A stretch of 64,000 nt of DNA from positions 1 to 64,000 of the forward strand of contig CAVVKG010000004.1 in assembly GCA_963748925.1 (NCBI GenBank). The letters are read 5' to 3'. Both the position numbers and the translations under genes were made by a program. Origin of the DNA: Cryomorpha sp963748925. GTDB taxonomy: Bacteria > Bacteroidota > Bacteroidia > Flavobacteriales_D > Cryomorphaceae. This document shows, one piece after another, positions 18,701-27,389 of the stretch (positions are counted from its first letter, which is position 1; every line of letters starts with the position of its first letter). The notes beneath the pieces were generated by a model. That model was not told where the DNA came from. It searched no databases and saw only the letters and a program-made list of their open reading frames with translations.

Positions 18701-20631
18701 ATGACTTGAATATAAGTCCAGAAGACAGCACTGCTATTTCTAACGGTGTAAAACTCGTACATGGTTTAGCTCTGGTTAATAAACCTGCTGTTTTGGTTCA
18801 AGGCTTAGCTCTTGTTAATGATGCGGGAGAGTCGCTACTAACAGAAGAATTATTGCAAAACTCCAATGTCATGGTTTCTGCTGCAGTTCGATTAGTTCAA
18901 GGGCTTGCTCTAGTTAATGGTAGTCTTGTTAATCCGGATGCTTTTTACGAATCGGTCGCTTTTACAAATGCTAATGTCAGACTGGTACAAGGATTAGCAC
19001 TTGTAAACGGTCTAAAACTGGTTCAGGGACTTGCTTTGGTTAACGAATTGGACGCCAACGGGAACATTGTAAATTCATACCCATTGACACAAGGCCTTGC
19101 CTTAGTAAATAATTCTGGAGACTTGAACTCAAGTACTTTTAATGCGAATAGCAATTCTCAAACAATTGTAATTCTGGGAGAGGGTGATATCGAAATTCTT
19201 TCTGGTGAAGCAGAGGGTACTGTGGATATTGAATCTATAAATCTGGTAACCGGAGAAACGGTTGGTTCACATTTCATTCTTCCGGGAGCATTTATTTCGA
19301 ATAATTTTGTGATCTCTTATTTAGTAGGAGAATTAACCATCACTCCTGCCATAGCATCGTTCGACTTTGCTACAGAGAGTCTCACACAGGTGTATGATGG
19401 TACGCCTAAACAAGTTCAAGTCATAGCAGATCAGGAAGACATAAGTTATACGGTTACCTATAACGGTGATGAGACCTTACCAACTGACGCGGGAAGCTAC
19501 CTGGTAGAAGTGAATGTTACAGATATCAATTACGTAGGAGGAGCTAGTACTACACTGGTTATAAATCCTGCAACAGCCGATATTTCTTTTGCTGATTTAA
19601 ACGAGACCTACGACGGATTAGGCAAATCAATCTCCGTAAATACATCTCCACCTGGTTTAAATCTTACCATTACGTATGATGGCTCCGATGCCCTTCCTGT
19701 GAATGCAGGAACTTATTCTGTTGATGTTATTGTAAATGATGCAAACTACGTTGGATCAATATCTGAAACGTTTGTAGTTGATCCTGCCGAAGCAATAGCT
19801 AGCGCCGATGGGATTTACTTTATAGATCAGGGGGCAGCACTTCCCGAGTTCGCAGTAAACTACAGCGGATTTGTAAATGGTGAAGATGAAATGGTAGTGA
19901 GCTCGATTACCTTCGAGTTTAGTCCTGAATACAATGGTGATGCTGGAACGTATGAAGTCATACCAATGCCGGTGGCAGCTAATTACACCTTCACAACTAT
20001 CAGTGCAACCTTTTATGTGAATCCAGCCGGTCCGGGAACGAAGCAGTTGAAACCTGTCTTTTTGTGTTATGAAGAACTTCCCCAGCCGGATGAGAGTGGG
20101 TATTCCTTTATTGGTTATTTTAAATATGAAAACAACAATCAGGATAATATTTATATCCCGATTGGTTCGGATAACCAAATTTTCGGCCCAGCATCAGTTG
20201 ATAATTCTGAGCAACCCGAATTATTCTTAGCTGGTGGCGGTTCTCTCCAAATGCCTTATGATGGTCAAAGCTTTACATGGCAGATCACAAGCAATAAGAA
20301 CAATGGATCTAAAGGCGCCATTCCGGCCAACACTTCGAATAAGAGATGTAGCAGTGGTAAAAAATCGATTAGCACAAGTGAAATTGCAGAAGAGGTCTTT
20401 ACTGTGTATCCTAACCCTTCTTCAGGTATCGTATTCGTTCAATTCAAGGAAAAAGTGAAGGATTCAGTTAAACTTCAGGTTTATGACAGCACAGGCCGAG
20501 AGTACGATCTGGAAATTCAAAATAATAAAGAAATGTTTCAAATAGATTTATCAGGTTATGCTACAGGACTTTATCTCCTGAAAGTTTCAACAGGAGAAGT
20601 TGTTGAAGTTAGGCGACTGATAATCTATTAA
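15748..20631 (+). CDS. Giant T9SS-secreted S8 (subtilisin-like) protease with MBG domains
   Basis: 1627 residues from the ATG at 15748, which gives a signal peptide ending QLQAQ; an in-frame upstream ATG at 15667 lacks one. A beta-rich domain spans about 25-170. The S8 catalytic domain has candidate Asp327 in VGVISDSYN, His381 in QIVHDIAPGA and Ser681 in FVGTSAAAPHAAG. Then come an IPT-like segment, an MBG_2-like domain (about 850), a region with six LVQGLALVN-type repeats (1002-1121), three more MBG-type domains (about 1205-1420) and a T9SS type A sorting domain (VYPNPSSGIVFVQF, about 1555-1627). It probably acts as a surface-bound or released protease with an adhesive stalk. Asp-His assignments follow the DEGRAM subgroup and are inferred. 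Confidence 0.88.
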   Translation: MKTFSLCMYAGVCILFSCFSSQLQAQTNCDISQDQSQGYNTSISNVTANGDGTHTITIILENNGCSGCKKLNRYSVEANPGTYSDIEVQLLSGNFTYANIDMGPDIGGGITGFKINNTNGMGNGQAASFSVTYTLSGGLQDQQFIAKAGPFNLTASFSAADFQAVLDCLNPGPIDILPYYDPLGVGKINDIIGYELTSLYVASQEGTFIAEDVADIYRVVGETVLISLLTQPGQYGAALSDLTVPAYGLTNAIGDPGTNTIQGLYPINNLLLLNERPDILVSAGPVFPALGNSGLVTSQGDTALRSYIARDVFKVDGTGIKVGVISDSYNTKLGDQASDDIIKGDLPGAANPNFTTPVDLVLEYPYGEASDEGRAMMQIVHDIAPGAELAFRTGFAGPADFAVGISQLRLAGCDVIVDDVTYINEPFFRDGIVAQAVDNAAALGVSYLSAAGNFGTNSWEGNFNPIPSPGALPGDAHNFAPGGSPADVSQNVKLYQGQYTVVMQWDDGTPGLTTSSDFDIYLANNNDIAFFGFNRANINSTPIEVLPFTVVADSTETNFQIIRAATAAGYDTSQPTILKYIVFRGTLIINEYDVLDASTITGQANAEGAMAVGAVLYTNTPEFGEPAPTVASFSSRGSTPVNGSFRAKPEFCAPNVVNTSVDLGGGFDFEGDGFPNFVGTSAAAPHAAGVAALVLQARQKYYDDSLSPLDLKGILQNTALDMYGSGYDLESGAGYILADSALASLANPSAFLITVTYDTTLTPGFEEIPITISGEYIVPGSQVYFNGQLLEIYSAMPGDTTITAVIPTYSDTILFPEIQVNNPSLEGTNGLDGGLSNTVYLTTKTTVFVDIQNVNKVYGETLPEFTANYFLATIEGNEPIETAGLTPEELNRIQGVDLSTIANSLSNVGLWAIEADPNDPLNPLSDVEATDPLDIALLQSYNFVFSNGLMTIDPLEIVIDPKDTTLVYNQEFIGFDFNYFFNDNNDLNISPEDSTAISNGVKLVHGLALVNKPAVLVQGLALVNDAGESLLTEELLQNSNVMVSAAVRLVQGLALVNGSLVNPDAFYESVAFTNANVRLVQGLALVNGLKLVQGLALVNELDANGNIVNSYPLTQGLALVNNSGDLNSSTFNANSNSQTIVILGEGDIEILSGEAEGTVDIESINLVTGETVGSHFILPGAFISNNFVISYLVGELTITPAIASFDFATESLTQVYDGTPKQVQVIADQEDISYTVTYNGDETLPTDAGSYLVEVNVTDINYVGGASTTLVINPATADISFADLNETYDGLGKSISVNTSPPGLNLTITYDGSDALPVNAGTYSVDVIVNDANYVGSISETFVVDPAEAIASADGIYFIDQGAALPEFAVNYSGFVNGEDEMVVSSITFEFSPEYNGDAGTYEVIPMPVAANYTFTTISATFYVNPAGPGTKQLKPVFLCYEELPQPDESGYSFIGYFKYENNNQDNIYIPIGSDNQIFGPASVDNSEQPELFLAGGGSLQMPYDGQSFTWQITSNKNNGSKGAIPANTSNKRCSSGKKSISTSEIAEEVFTVYPNPSSGIVFVQFKEKVKDSVKLQVYDSTGREYDLEIQNNKEMFQIDLSGYATGLYLLKVSTGEVVEVRRLIIY
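18751..19110 (+). repeat. Six nonapeptide repeats LVQGLALVN within the S8 protease
   Basis: Six copies of (L)(V/T)(Q/H)GLALVN occur at 18754-18780 and onward to 19084-19110, with irregular spacers of 3 to 30 residues. The DNA copies differ at most third positions while the peptide is nearly invariant, which indicates selection on the protein. Lys, Arg, Val or Pro usually precedes the unit. Confidence 0.9.
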
Positions 20632-20674
20632 TTAGAATAGCCATTCTTATGTAAATCTTATCCGAATAATCTCA

Positions 20675-20700
20675 AACCGATGCTTTAGGCATCGGTTCTT
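20675..20700 (+). terminator. Hairpin terminator after the S8 protease gene
   Basis: A perfect 9-bp stem AACCGATGC / GCATCGGTT with loop TTTAG is followed by TCTTT. It lies 43 bases after the protease stop and 15 bases before the cyclase start, so it separates the two genes or attenuates read-through. Confidence 0.75.
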
Positions 20701-20714
20701 TACTGAAAATCAAT

Positions 20715-22748
20715 ATGTTTAGAGCAATGAAAACTTGGGTACCAGCTATAATGGGAATGTTTCTTACCCTAAGTCTGTGGGGACAGGATTCAGATATTGA
20801 CAGTTTAAAGAAAGTGCTGGAGAGCCCAATGGCTGATTCTTCGAGAATCAATACACTACTAGATTTAGCAGCTAATTATTACCGGAGAGACCCGCAGGAA
20901 GCAAATAAAATTGCTACTCAGGCTAAAGACCTGGCGCAGAAGAGCGGGTATAAAAGCGGCTTAGCCTTTTCACATAAGGCTCTTGGCATGACCTATTATT
21001 TTCAAAGTGATTGGGTAGATGCCTTGGTTGAATGGGAGCTGGCACTTGAGGTATTTGAATCAATTCCTGATTTGAATGGGGTTTCAAATATGCTAAACAA
21101 TCTCGGTGCTGTTCATTTCAATGGCGGAGATTCTGAGGCGGCTCTAAAGTTTTATCTCCAATCTTTAAAAGTGGCAGAAACAACCGGCGATTCTTTAAGA
21201 ATTGTCACTGCTTTAATCAATATTGGATCTGTTTATCTGGTCAAAGAGACAAGTCACAACATGGCGTTTGATTACTATAAAAGAGCACTCCCCTTAAGCA
21301 AGCAGCTTAATAATTATGATGCCCTGGGGACTTGTGCGGTTAATCTAGGTGAAATTTACCTTGGTGATACTACTAGATTAGACCAGGCTTCATTCAATCA
21401 ACAACTAGATTCGGCATTATTCTATTTTGAACTGGCGTTCGATGCTTTTCAAAATTCCTCCGGAGGAAATCAAGCCTTTGCTCTCAACAGTATTGGAAAA
21501 GTGTATACAGCTCGAGGTGAATATGAAGAGGCGATTCAATATCAGAAGGAAGCATTTAATCTTGCAAAGGCCTTGGATGCCAATTTAGAGATGGCTCAGG
21601 CTTTTTTAAGTTTAGCTACAACATATTCAGAAATGGGCGATATTCCTAAGGCTTTGGAATCCTTTCAGATGGCGGAAGAGTTGGCTCAGGGTATTGAAGC
21701 ATATAATTTATTGCTGCTTGCCTATGGTGGATTGGCAGATACATACGCCGTAAGTGCAGACTACAGTAGCGCCTACTTGTACAAAAATTTATTCTCTGGA
21801 ATTAAAGACACTATTTACAATGCTGAAATGGATAAACAGCTGCAAGCTCAGACCCTCATTTATGAAATTGAGCAGAAGCAAGGGCAGATATCCCTACTTG
21901 AAAAAGACCAGGAACTCAAGGAGGTAGAGTTAGAGAAGCAGAAGGCTATACGAAACGGAGGTGCTATAGCCGGGGTACTTCTATTAATTCTTATCGCCGG
22001 TCTTTATAACCGATACAAATATACCAGAAAGACGAGTAGAATCATTGCAGCAGAAAAGGAGAGATCTGACAAACTTCTATTAAACATTCTGCCCGCAGAA
22101 ACTGCTGATGAGCTAAAGAAAAAGGGAAGTGCAACACCAAAATTTTACCCGAGGGCTTCTGTGCTCTTTACCGACTTCAAGGGGTTTACTACTATTGCAG
22201 AGAAGCTTACCCCACAAGATTTGGTTGAAGAATTGAACACGTGCTTTGTTGCCTTTGATAATATTATTGAAAAGCATAATCTGGAGAAAATTAAAACCAT
22301 TGGAGATGCCTATATGTGTGCGGGTGGAATTCCAAAACCGAATGAAGAAAACCCATTCGATGTAGTAAAAGCAGCTCTTGAGATTCGTGATTTCATGGAA
22401 GAACTAAGAGCCAAACGCATGGCTAAGGGGCTTGAATTATGGGAGTTGCGAATAGGAATACATACCGGCCCTATTATAGCAGGGGTTGTAGGAAAGAATA
22501 AGTTTGCCTATGATATTTGGGGCGATGCTGTAAACATTGCCAGTAGAATGGAGTCCAGTGGTATACCCGGAGAAGTGAATATTTCTGGGGCCACTTATGA
22601 AATTGTCAAGGATCATTTTGCCTGCAAGCACCGCGGAAAAGTGCCCGCAAAGAACAAAGGTGAGATTGATATGTATCTGGTAGAAGGTTTTAAGGCAGAA
22701 TACGTTGTAAGTGAAAACGGGATGAAAACAACCTTCAATACTATTTAG
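20715..22748 (+). CDS. TPR-containing membrane adenylyl cyclase (class III)
   Basis: 677 residues. A signal peptide ends near LWGQ; about seven TPR-like repeats follow (30-390), then a coiled coil, a membrane helix (AGVLLLILIAGLY, about 418-432) and a class III cyclase domain (about 475-660). Both metal-binding Asp are present (Asp487 in LFTDFKGFT and Asp531 in IGDAYM). Lys527 and Asp600 are the pair that selects ATP, and Asn607/Arg611 are the transition-state residues. The product should be cAMP made in the cytosol, with periplasmic TPRs as the sensor. It follows the protease gene with a terminator between. A Crp-like gene is nearby, but no link is shown. Confidence 0.88.
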   Translation: MFRAMKTWVPAIMGMFLTLSLWGQDSDIDSLKKVLESPMADSSRINTLLDLAANYYRRDPQEANKIATQAKDLAQKSGYKSGLAFSHKALGMTYYFQSDWVDALVEWELALEVFESIPDLNGVSNMLNNLGAVHFNGGDSEAALKFYLQSLKVAETTGDSLRIVTALINIGSVYLVKETSHNMAFDYYKRALPLSKQLNNYDALGTCAVNLGEIYLGDTTRLDQASFNQQLDSALFYFELAFDAFQNSSGGNQAFALNSIGKVYTARGEYEEAIQYQKEAFNLAKALDANLEMAQAFLSLATTYSEMGDIPKALESFQMAEELAQGIEAYNLLLLAYGGLADTYAVSADYSSAYLYKNLFSGIKDTIYNAEMDKQLQAQTLIYEIEQKQGQISLLEKDQELKEVELEKQKAIRNGGAIAGVLLLILIAGLYNRYKYTRKTSRIIAAEKERSDKLLLNILPAETADELKKKGSATPKFYPRASVLFTDFKGFTTIAEKLTPQDLVEELNTCFVAFDNIIEKHNLEKIKTIGDAYMCAGGIPKPNEENPFDVVKAALEIRDFMEELRAKRMAKGLELWELRIGIHTGPIIAGVVGKNKFAYDIWGDAVNIASRMESSGIPGEVNISGATYEIVKDHFACKHRGKVPAKNKGEIDMYLVEGFKAEYVVSENGMKTTFNTI

Positions 22749-22993
22749 AAAATCAGGACACTCTCAAACCTTGTACCTGCTTATTACCATAATAGGTAAA
22801 GTGAGTTTCATCAAGCTTAACATACCCTCATCATGGAAAGGCAGCAAAATCTATCCCGATAATACGGCGAAAGGTTAGATGAGCTCCCAGAGCGAAAACG
22901 ACCCGGAATCGTATATCAACTGACGCTGTTACTGTTCTTTAAAAACCGAAAATGAAAAGAATCATGACACTGCAAACTTGCTATACAATGTGC

Positions 22994-24232
22994 CTACTTA
23001 TCTGCTGCAATTAATAGTGGTATGCTCTCAAAAAGTAAGCCATCAGAATTAAACACATTAGCAATAAAATAACCTGCAGGCAATGATAAATCAAGCGATT
23101 GATCGCTTCTCAGATTATTATTTTCATAAATAATCTGGCCATTTAAATTCACAATCTTTAATCGATACACCTCATTTACGTTCTCATCGATATGGATATT
23201 AAACGCTCCCTGACTGGGGTTTGGATAAATCCATGCTTTTGATTCAGGCGCCTCTGACTTATTCACTGATGTGACCGTTGAGCCTGTTCCCCAATGCAAT
23301 GTAATAAGCTGGTCGGTAGAGTTAAAGTACTGACCGTTAATTGCATTTGTGCCACCAAAAGCACCACCGTCAGGAAGGACTGTTTGAACATTGACAAGTA
23401 ATTCACCAGTAATAAGATCGATTGAAGCCAAATAGCTACCTATAAATGCTGAGTGGCCAGTAGCAAGCATTCTGTGATTGTTTCCATCGATAGTAGCTGT
23501 ATAATACGAGCCTGTCATCGTGAAACTATCACCTATTTGAACAAAATCTCCAGTTGCCGCCACAAAAACCAATAGTCTATATGTACTGCTACCTATAAAC
23601 TCCATGGCATATAGCTCATTATTCACTTCGTCAAATGCCAGCTGAACCTGCATTAGGTCGGCAGAATATGAATTTAGTATATCTCCCGAAGGGATCTGCA
23701 TAACATGGAGCAAGGATGTTGAAGGTGAATACAAGTACAGAAGGTTGTTAACCGGATCAAAAGCGTTTATAACGTTTGCTGAAATAAATGGATCCGGATT
23801 TCCGAGTGGCATAGAGTCCAACAAATTCAATTCAGTTCCATTAAACCTATCAAAAAGTGCCACATAGCTGCGGTTTGAACCATAGTCTAAACAATTTAAA
23901 ATAAGTGTATCGCAGTTTCCGTAGCAGTGAAACCCTTGGACCAGTGTGCTTAATCCAGCAGGCATTGGGGTGTCAGCTATAATTTGAGCATTGCTTATAT
24001 CAACCGAAGCAAATGAATTGGCAGCATCGGCCTTCATAAAGATGTATTGTCCGTTTACCTCATCCTTACACTGGAGACCTCCGAATATAGTATAAACACC
24101 TTCTATAGAAGGGCCAACTGCTTCGAAGGTGCCATCCTGCGGATTCATCTCCACAAGCCATTCTTGAGAATACGAATTAAAGGGTAGAAAGATTGATATA
24201 GAAAATATGAAAATACGAGAAAAGGCGTTCAT
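22994..24232 (-). CDS. T9SS-secreted propeller-like protein
   Basis: 412 residues. A signal peptide ends near NSYSQ. Residues about 25-325 contain repeated beta strands with a propeller-like rhythm and no catalytic motif. The C-terminus is a T9SS type A sorting domain (WIYPNPSQGAFNIHI, then LSLPAGYFIANVFNS). It is probably a surface or extracellular protein of unknown ligand. Monocistronic, facing the cyclase gene, with a 245-base spacer in which I see no gene. Confidence 0.8.
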   Translation of the reverse strand: MNAFSRIFIFSISIFLPFNSYSQEWLVEMNPQDGTFEAVGPSIEGVYTIFGGLQCKDEVNGQYIFMKADAANSFASVDISNAQIIADTPMPAGLSTLVQGFHCYGNCDTLILNCLDYGSNRSYVALFDRFNGTELNLLDSMPLGNPDPFISANVINAFDPVNNLLYLYSPSTSLLHVMQIPSGDILNSYSADLMQVQLAFDEVNNELYAMEFIGSSTYRLLVFVAATGDFVQIGDSFTMTGSYYTATIDGNNHRMLATGHSAFIGSYLASIDLITGELLVNVQTVLPDGGAFGGTNAINGQYFNSTDQLITLHWGTGSTVTSVNKSEAPESKAWIYPNPSQGAFNIHIDENVNEVYRLKIVNLNGQIIYENNNLRSDQSLDLSLPAGYFIANVFNSDGLLFESIPLLIAADK

Positions 24233-24349
24233 AGGCTTGATTGGTTCTTAAGTATTCTAAACTGGTTACTTAAGATCATACAATCTCAAGTTTCTCAATC
24301 CTTAAAAATAAGGAAAAAGTTAAACTAGTGCCCTACACACCCTAAAAAT

Positions 24350-24691
24350 CTATTTACCACTGGCCTTAGCCCTATCATTAAATTCCAGACACAGCCTCAC
24401 CTAGCTCTCCAGATCATCACGAGTTCTAAAACCATCTTGATTTACATAACAATAGCCCTTTAGCCCCCTCCCGCGCATCACCATCATTTCATACCCGGTG
24501 CATTGGGTTACTTTTTCATTCAGCTCGGGATCAAAACGACACATCAGCCTCTCCCCACTCACATTTACGCACATCTTTCCATTTACCATAAAGGCCATAG
24601 CGCCAAACATGCGCTTCTCTTTAATATGTAGCTTAGGAAGTTCCGCCAGGCACTCTCTAACTCTATCCGCCAGCTGCTCATTGTAAGCCAT
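24350..24691 (-). pseudogene. TfoX/Sxy N-terminal-domain protein interrupted by an amber codon
   Basis: The first 96 residues match the TfoX N-terminal family (KRMFGAMAFMVNGKMCVNVS, a CRFDPE segment, GRGLKGYCYV). The frame stops at TAG (24401-24403) right where the family has a conserved Trp (DLESW). Reading through, the frame continues VRLCLEFNDRAKASGK to a TAG at 24350-24352, giving the normal family length of about 113 residues. A single TGG-to-TAG change explains the break. The shorter product ends at 24401. Function of these small TfoX-like proteins in Bacteroidota is unknown. Confidence 0.75.
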
Positions 24692-24732
24692 TTTCTTTTC
24701 TTTGGTTCAGTTAGAAAAATTAAAATTGGATT

Positions 24733-25395
24733 TTATTCGACGGGTTTCTGTAGCAACGATAAATCTAAACCTACCACAATCTTCCCAATTCTCATTCTAT
24801 GATATCTCTGTAAAACAACCGGATAAAGATTCCCGAAAATATTTAGTATAAACAGACTCAGAGCCACGGTATAATAGCCTTTCCACAAAACATATAAATT
24901 TATCACTGCAACGATTACTAAAGCGGCCAAATGCCCAAACTCAGATTGTCTGGTTTGATAAATAAAGTTCCGTATTCCTGTTTTGGTTCCATTGAAATAC
25001 TTTTTTCGGTTTTTCTCTTTTCCCCAAAAAGTAACGAGAAGGAAAATCTTAAAATACTTTACGCCGAGGACTTTGTAGGCCGCATATAATTTTTTAGGGT
25101 TCTTGATTTTGTAGTATGACTCCGGCATTAGGTTGCCGGTAGGATAAGCAAAGCCCAGAAAAGCAAATACGCCGGTAATAAAGAGACTCAGCACAAAGCC
25201 AATCAATACGGATTGGAACGTGTTTAATTGCCCGAGCTTCCCGGAGTTCAATAGGATTAGCAGCTCTAGAGACTGATAAAGCAAAAACAGCGAAAACAGA
25301 GGGAAGAATATTTGTTTGAGTATTTTCAAATTGCTTTGCTTTACACAGTCAATATTAATAGATTTTTTATTAATGATAAGCCTAGCCTTCTTCAA
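24733..25395 (-). CDS. CrtO-like glycosyl-carotenoid acyltransferase family membrane protein
   Basis: 220 residues with four hydrophobic segments. Two family landmarks resemble staphylococcal CrtO: a KNRKKYFNG-type basic motif, then RQSEFGHL and the C-terminal FGNLYPVVLQRYHRMRI. CrtO acylates a glycosylated carotenoid in staphyloxanthin synthesis. No carotenoid genes are nearby, so the substrate here is unknown and a general acyltransferase role is inference. It lies 13 bases downstream of the AlkD-like gene, and the two are probably cotranscribed. Confidence 0.5.
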   Translation of the reverse strand: MKKARLIINKKSINIDCVKQSNLKILKQIFFPLFSLFLLYQSLELLILLNSGKLGQLNTFQSVLIGFVLSLFITGVFAFLGFAYPTGNLMPESYYKIKNPKKLYAAYKVLGVKYFKIFLLVTFWGKEKNRKKYFNGTKTGIRNFIYQTRQSEFGHLAALVIVAVINLYVLWKGYYTVALSLFILNIFGNLYPVVLQRYHRMRIGKIVVGLDLSLLQKPVE

Positions 25396-25408
25396 AAAAG
25401 GTTCAGAA

Positions 25409-26077
25409 TCATTTCATCAACCGCAGTGCTTCTCTCCTGCTAAGTAAACTCAGCTCAGCTTTATCAGCGAAATTAGCAACCCACTCAGGGTTAAACTTGC
25501 TGTATTCGCGCAATGCCCAGCCGATGGCTTTATTGATAAAAAATTCCTGCGAACCCAGCATCGTAAGAATGACCTCAGCGAGGAGTTCATTATTAGTTCG
25601 ATGCTTGTATTTCAATTGAAAAAGAATAGCCGATCGCTGCAGCCAAATATTCTCTGAGGCTAGCCAGGCATCCACTTTTGGAGCTATTTCATCGGGAAAA
25701 TGTTTAAAGTAATTACCGATCAATGTCGAGGAAATAAAATCTACGGTGTCCCACCAGGATTTGGTTACTACCATAAATTGAAAAAGCTCAATATCAGCAC
25801 GCTCCGATTTCCGTAAATACTTTGCGCAGAGCTCCATAGCAAAATACTGTAGTTCGCGTTCGGGCTTCTGCCAAAGGGTTCTCACAATGGTATCAAGCTC
25901 TGTCTTTGGTGGCAGATTGGGCTTCGTTAAAAACGGTCTGGCAAGCTCCTTTCTCACTGGCGATTTCAAGCCAAAAAACGAGAACTGATCGCGCATATAT
26001 GCTGCCTGCTTCCGGGCTATTTCGCCATTGGCATTTGCCGAAAAGGCGGCCTCTATACTTTCCAAATAATTATTCAT
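25409..26077 (-). CDS. AlkD-like DNA alkylation repair protein
   Basis: 222 residues from the ATG at 26075-26077 (MNNYLESIEAAF); the longer frame upstream to 26131 is hydrophobic and not family-like. The sequence is a run of HEAT-like helices with family landmarks: FFGLKSPVRKELARPF, REL QYFAMEL and WWDTVDFISS, then FINKAIGWALREY. These proteins excise alkylated bases or bind damaged DNA; the catalytic Trp-Asp region is kept. It should be a cytosolic repair glycosylase. Likely in an operon with the CrtO-like gene. Confidence 0.88.
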   Translation of the reverse strand: MNNYLESIEAAFSANANGEIARKQAAYMRDQFSFFGLKSPVRKELARPFLTKPNLPPKTELDTIVRTLWQKPERELQYFAMELCAKYLRKSERADIELFQFMVVTKSWWDTVDFISSTLIGNYFKHFPDEIAPKVDAWLASENIWLQRSAILFQLKYKHRTNNELLAEVILTMLGSQEFFINKAIGWALREYSKFNPEWVANFADKAELSLLSRREALRLMK

Positions 26078-26366
26078 CGCACTGAGATTTGTACTAATGT
26101 GAAATAATATTACAAACGTATAAAACACCAAAGAAAATTGGAAACAGCAATATCACGATATAATATGAATAAAATCAAGTTCCCTGCAAAAGCCAGCAAA
26201 GGCGCAGAGCGTGGATTTTTGGATAATCTTTATAACCACAAACTATGCGTTCTCAGTAAACATAATGCATTCATCCGAGATATAGTCAACTAGTTTAAAC
26301 GGAAAAAATGTTTGAAAGTCTAACCGAAAAACGAAGTGCAGCTCAAAATACATACCTTTACCAGCT

Positions 26367-27389
26367 ATGATAAATACGCTTACAACAGAAGTAATAATAA
26401 AGCTCTTAACCCCCAAGCCCCGCGTGGTAATAACCATTCACCGTGGTCCTGATGGCGATGCGATAGGAAGTGGCTTGGGATGGATGCACATACTGGCCAA
26501 TGCCGGAATGGAGGCGACCGTAATTGCACCTGATGCCTACCCGGGCTTTCTAAAATGGATGCCTGGAAATGAAAAGGTGCTTGTATACGAATCACAAAAA
26601 GAAGAGGCACAGAAAGCAATAGATGCTGCCGATTTAATCTTTTGCCTGGATTTTAACTCGCCCGGGCGAATGGGAAATTTGGCGGAAGCCATAACCTCAG
26701 CTCAGAAACCCATAGTTGTGGTAGATCACCATCAGGAGCCCGACGATTTTGCACAAGGATATTACACCGATGACAACGCCAGTAGTACCGCCGAGATGGT
26801 TTATCGCCTCAGCGAAGCTTTGCAATGGGAGCAACACATTAACCACGACGCAGCGCTATGTCTTTACACAGGTATCGTTACTGACACCGGATCTTTTCGA
26901 TTCTCGTCTGTAAGTCCGCAACTATTGCGCATAGCAGCGAGCCTGATAGAACGCGGCATTGATCACACCCGCATTTACCGGGAGGTATACGACAGCAACA
27001 CCCTCGAGCGCCTTAAACTTCAAGGTTTTGCTCTTTCAGAAAAACTCAAGGTTATGCCCGGTGGGGCTACAGCGTATATTTCGCTTAGCGAAAATGAGCT
27101 TAAGAAATACAGCTTTCAAAAGGGCGATACTGAAGGATTGGTAAACTATGCCCTCAGCATCAAAAATGTAGGCCTGGCAGGGTTTTTTGCTGAGAAAGAC
27201 GGAATGATAAAAATTTCACTTCGCAGTAAAGGCAGTTACAATGTAAATGAGCTGGCTAGAGCCCATTTCGATGGTGGTGGACACATAAATGCGGCTGGAG
27301 GACGAAGTTTGGAATCGATGGAAGCTACGCTGGCGCGCTTTGAGCAAATAGCCCGGGAAGAATCAGCCAAAATAAGCGAGTCAATATGA
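26367..27389 (+). CDS. nrnA: Oligoribonuclease / pAp phosphatase (DHH family)
   Basis: 340 residues. Motif I is HRGPDGDAIGSG (about 25-36), followed by the metal Asp in FCLDFNSPGRMG and the DHH motif VVDHHQEP. The C-terminal DHHA1 domain has FDGGGHINAAGG. NrnA enzymes degrade nanoRNAs and hydrolyse pAp, linking RNA turnover to sulfur metabolism. The stop overlaps the next ATG by 4 bases, so this gene leads an operon with two FKBP lipoprotein genes, an order I associate with Bacteroidota. Confidence 0.92.
   Translation: MINTLTTEVIIKLLTPKPRVVITIHRGPDGDAIGSGLGWMHILANAGMEATVIAPDAYPGFLKWMPGNEKVLVYESQKEEAQKAIDAADLIFCLDFNSPGRMGNLAEAITSAQKPIVVVDHHQEPDDFAQGYYTDDNASSTAEMVYRLSEALQWEQHINHDAALCLYTGIVTDTGSFRFSSVSPQLLRIAASLIERGIDHTRIYREVYDSNTLERLKLQGFALSEKLKVMPGGATAYISLSENELKKYSFQKGDTEGLVNYALSIKNVGLAGFFAEKDGMIKISLRSKGSYNVNELARAHFDGGGHINAAGGRSLESMEATLARFEQIAREESAKISESI

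Noticed and set aside
26165..26293. 42-codon plus-strand frame upstream of nrnA
   Set aside because: Translation (MNKIKFPAKASKGAERGFLD and on) has no recognisable pattern, no promoter box and no homologue I know; kept only as a note.
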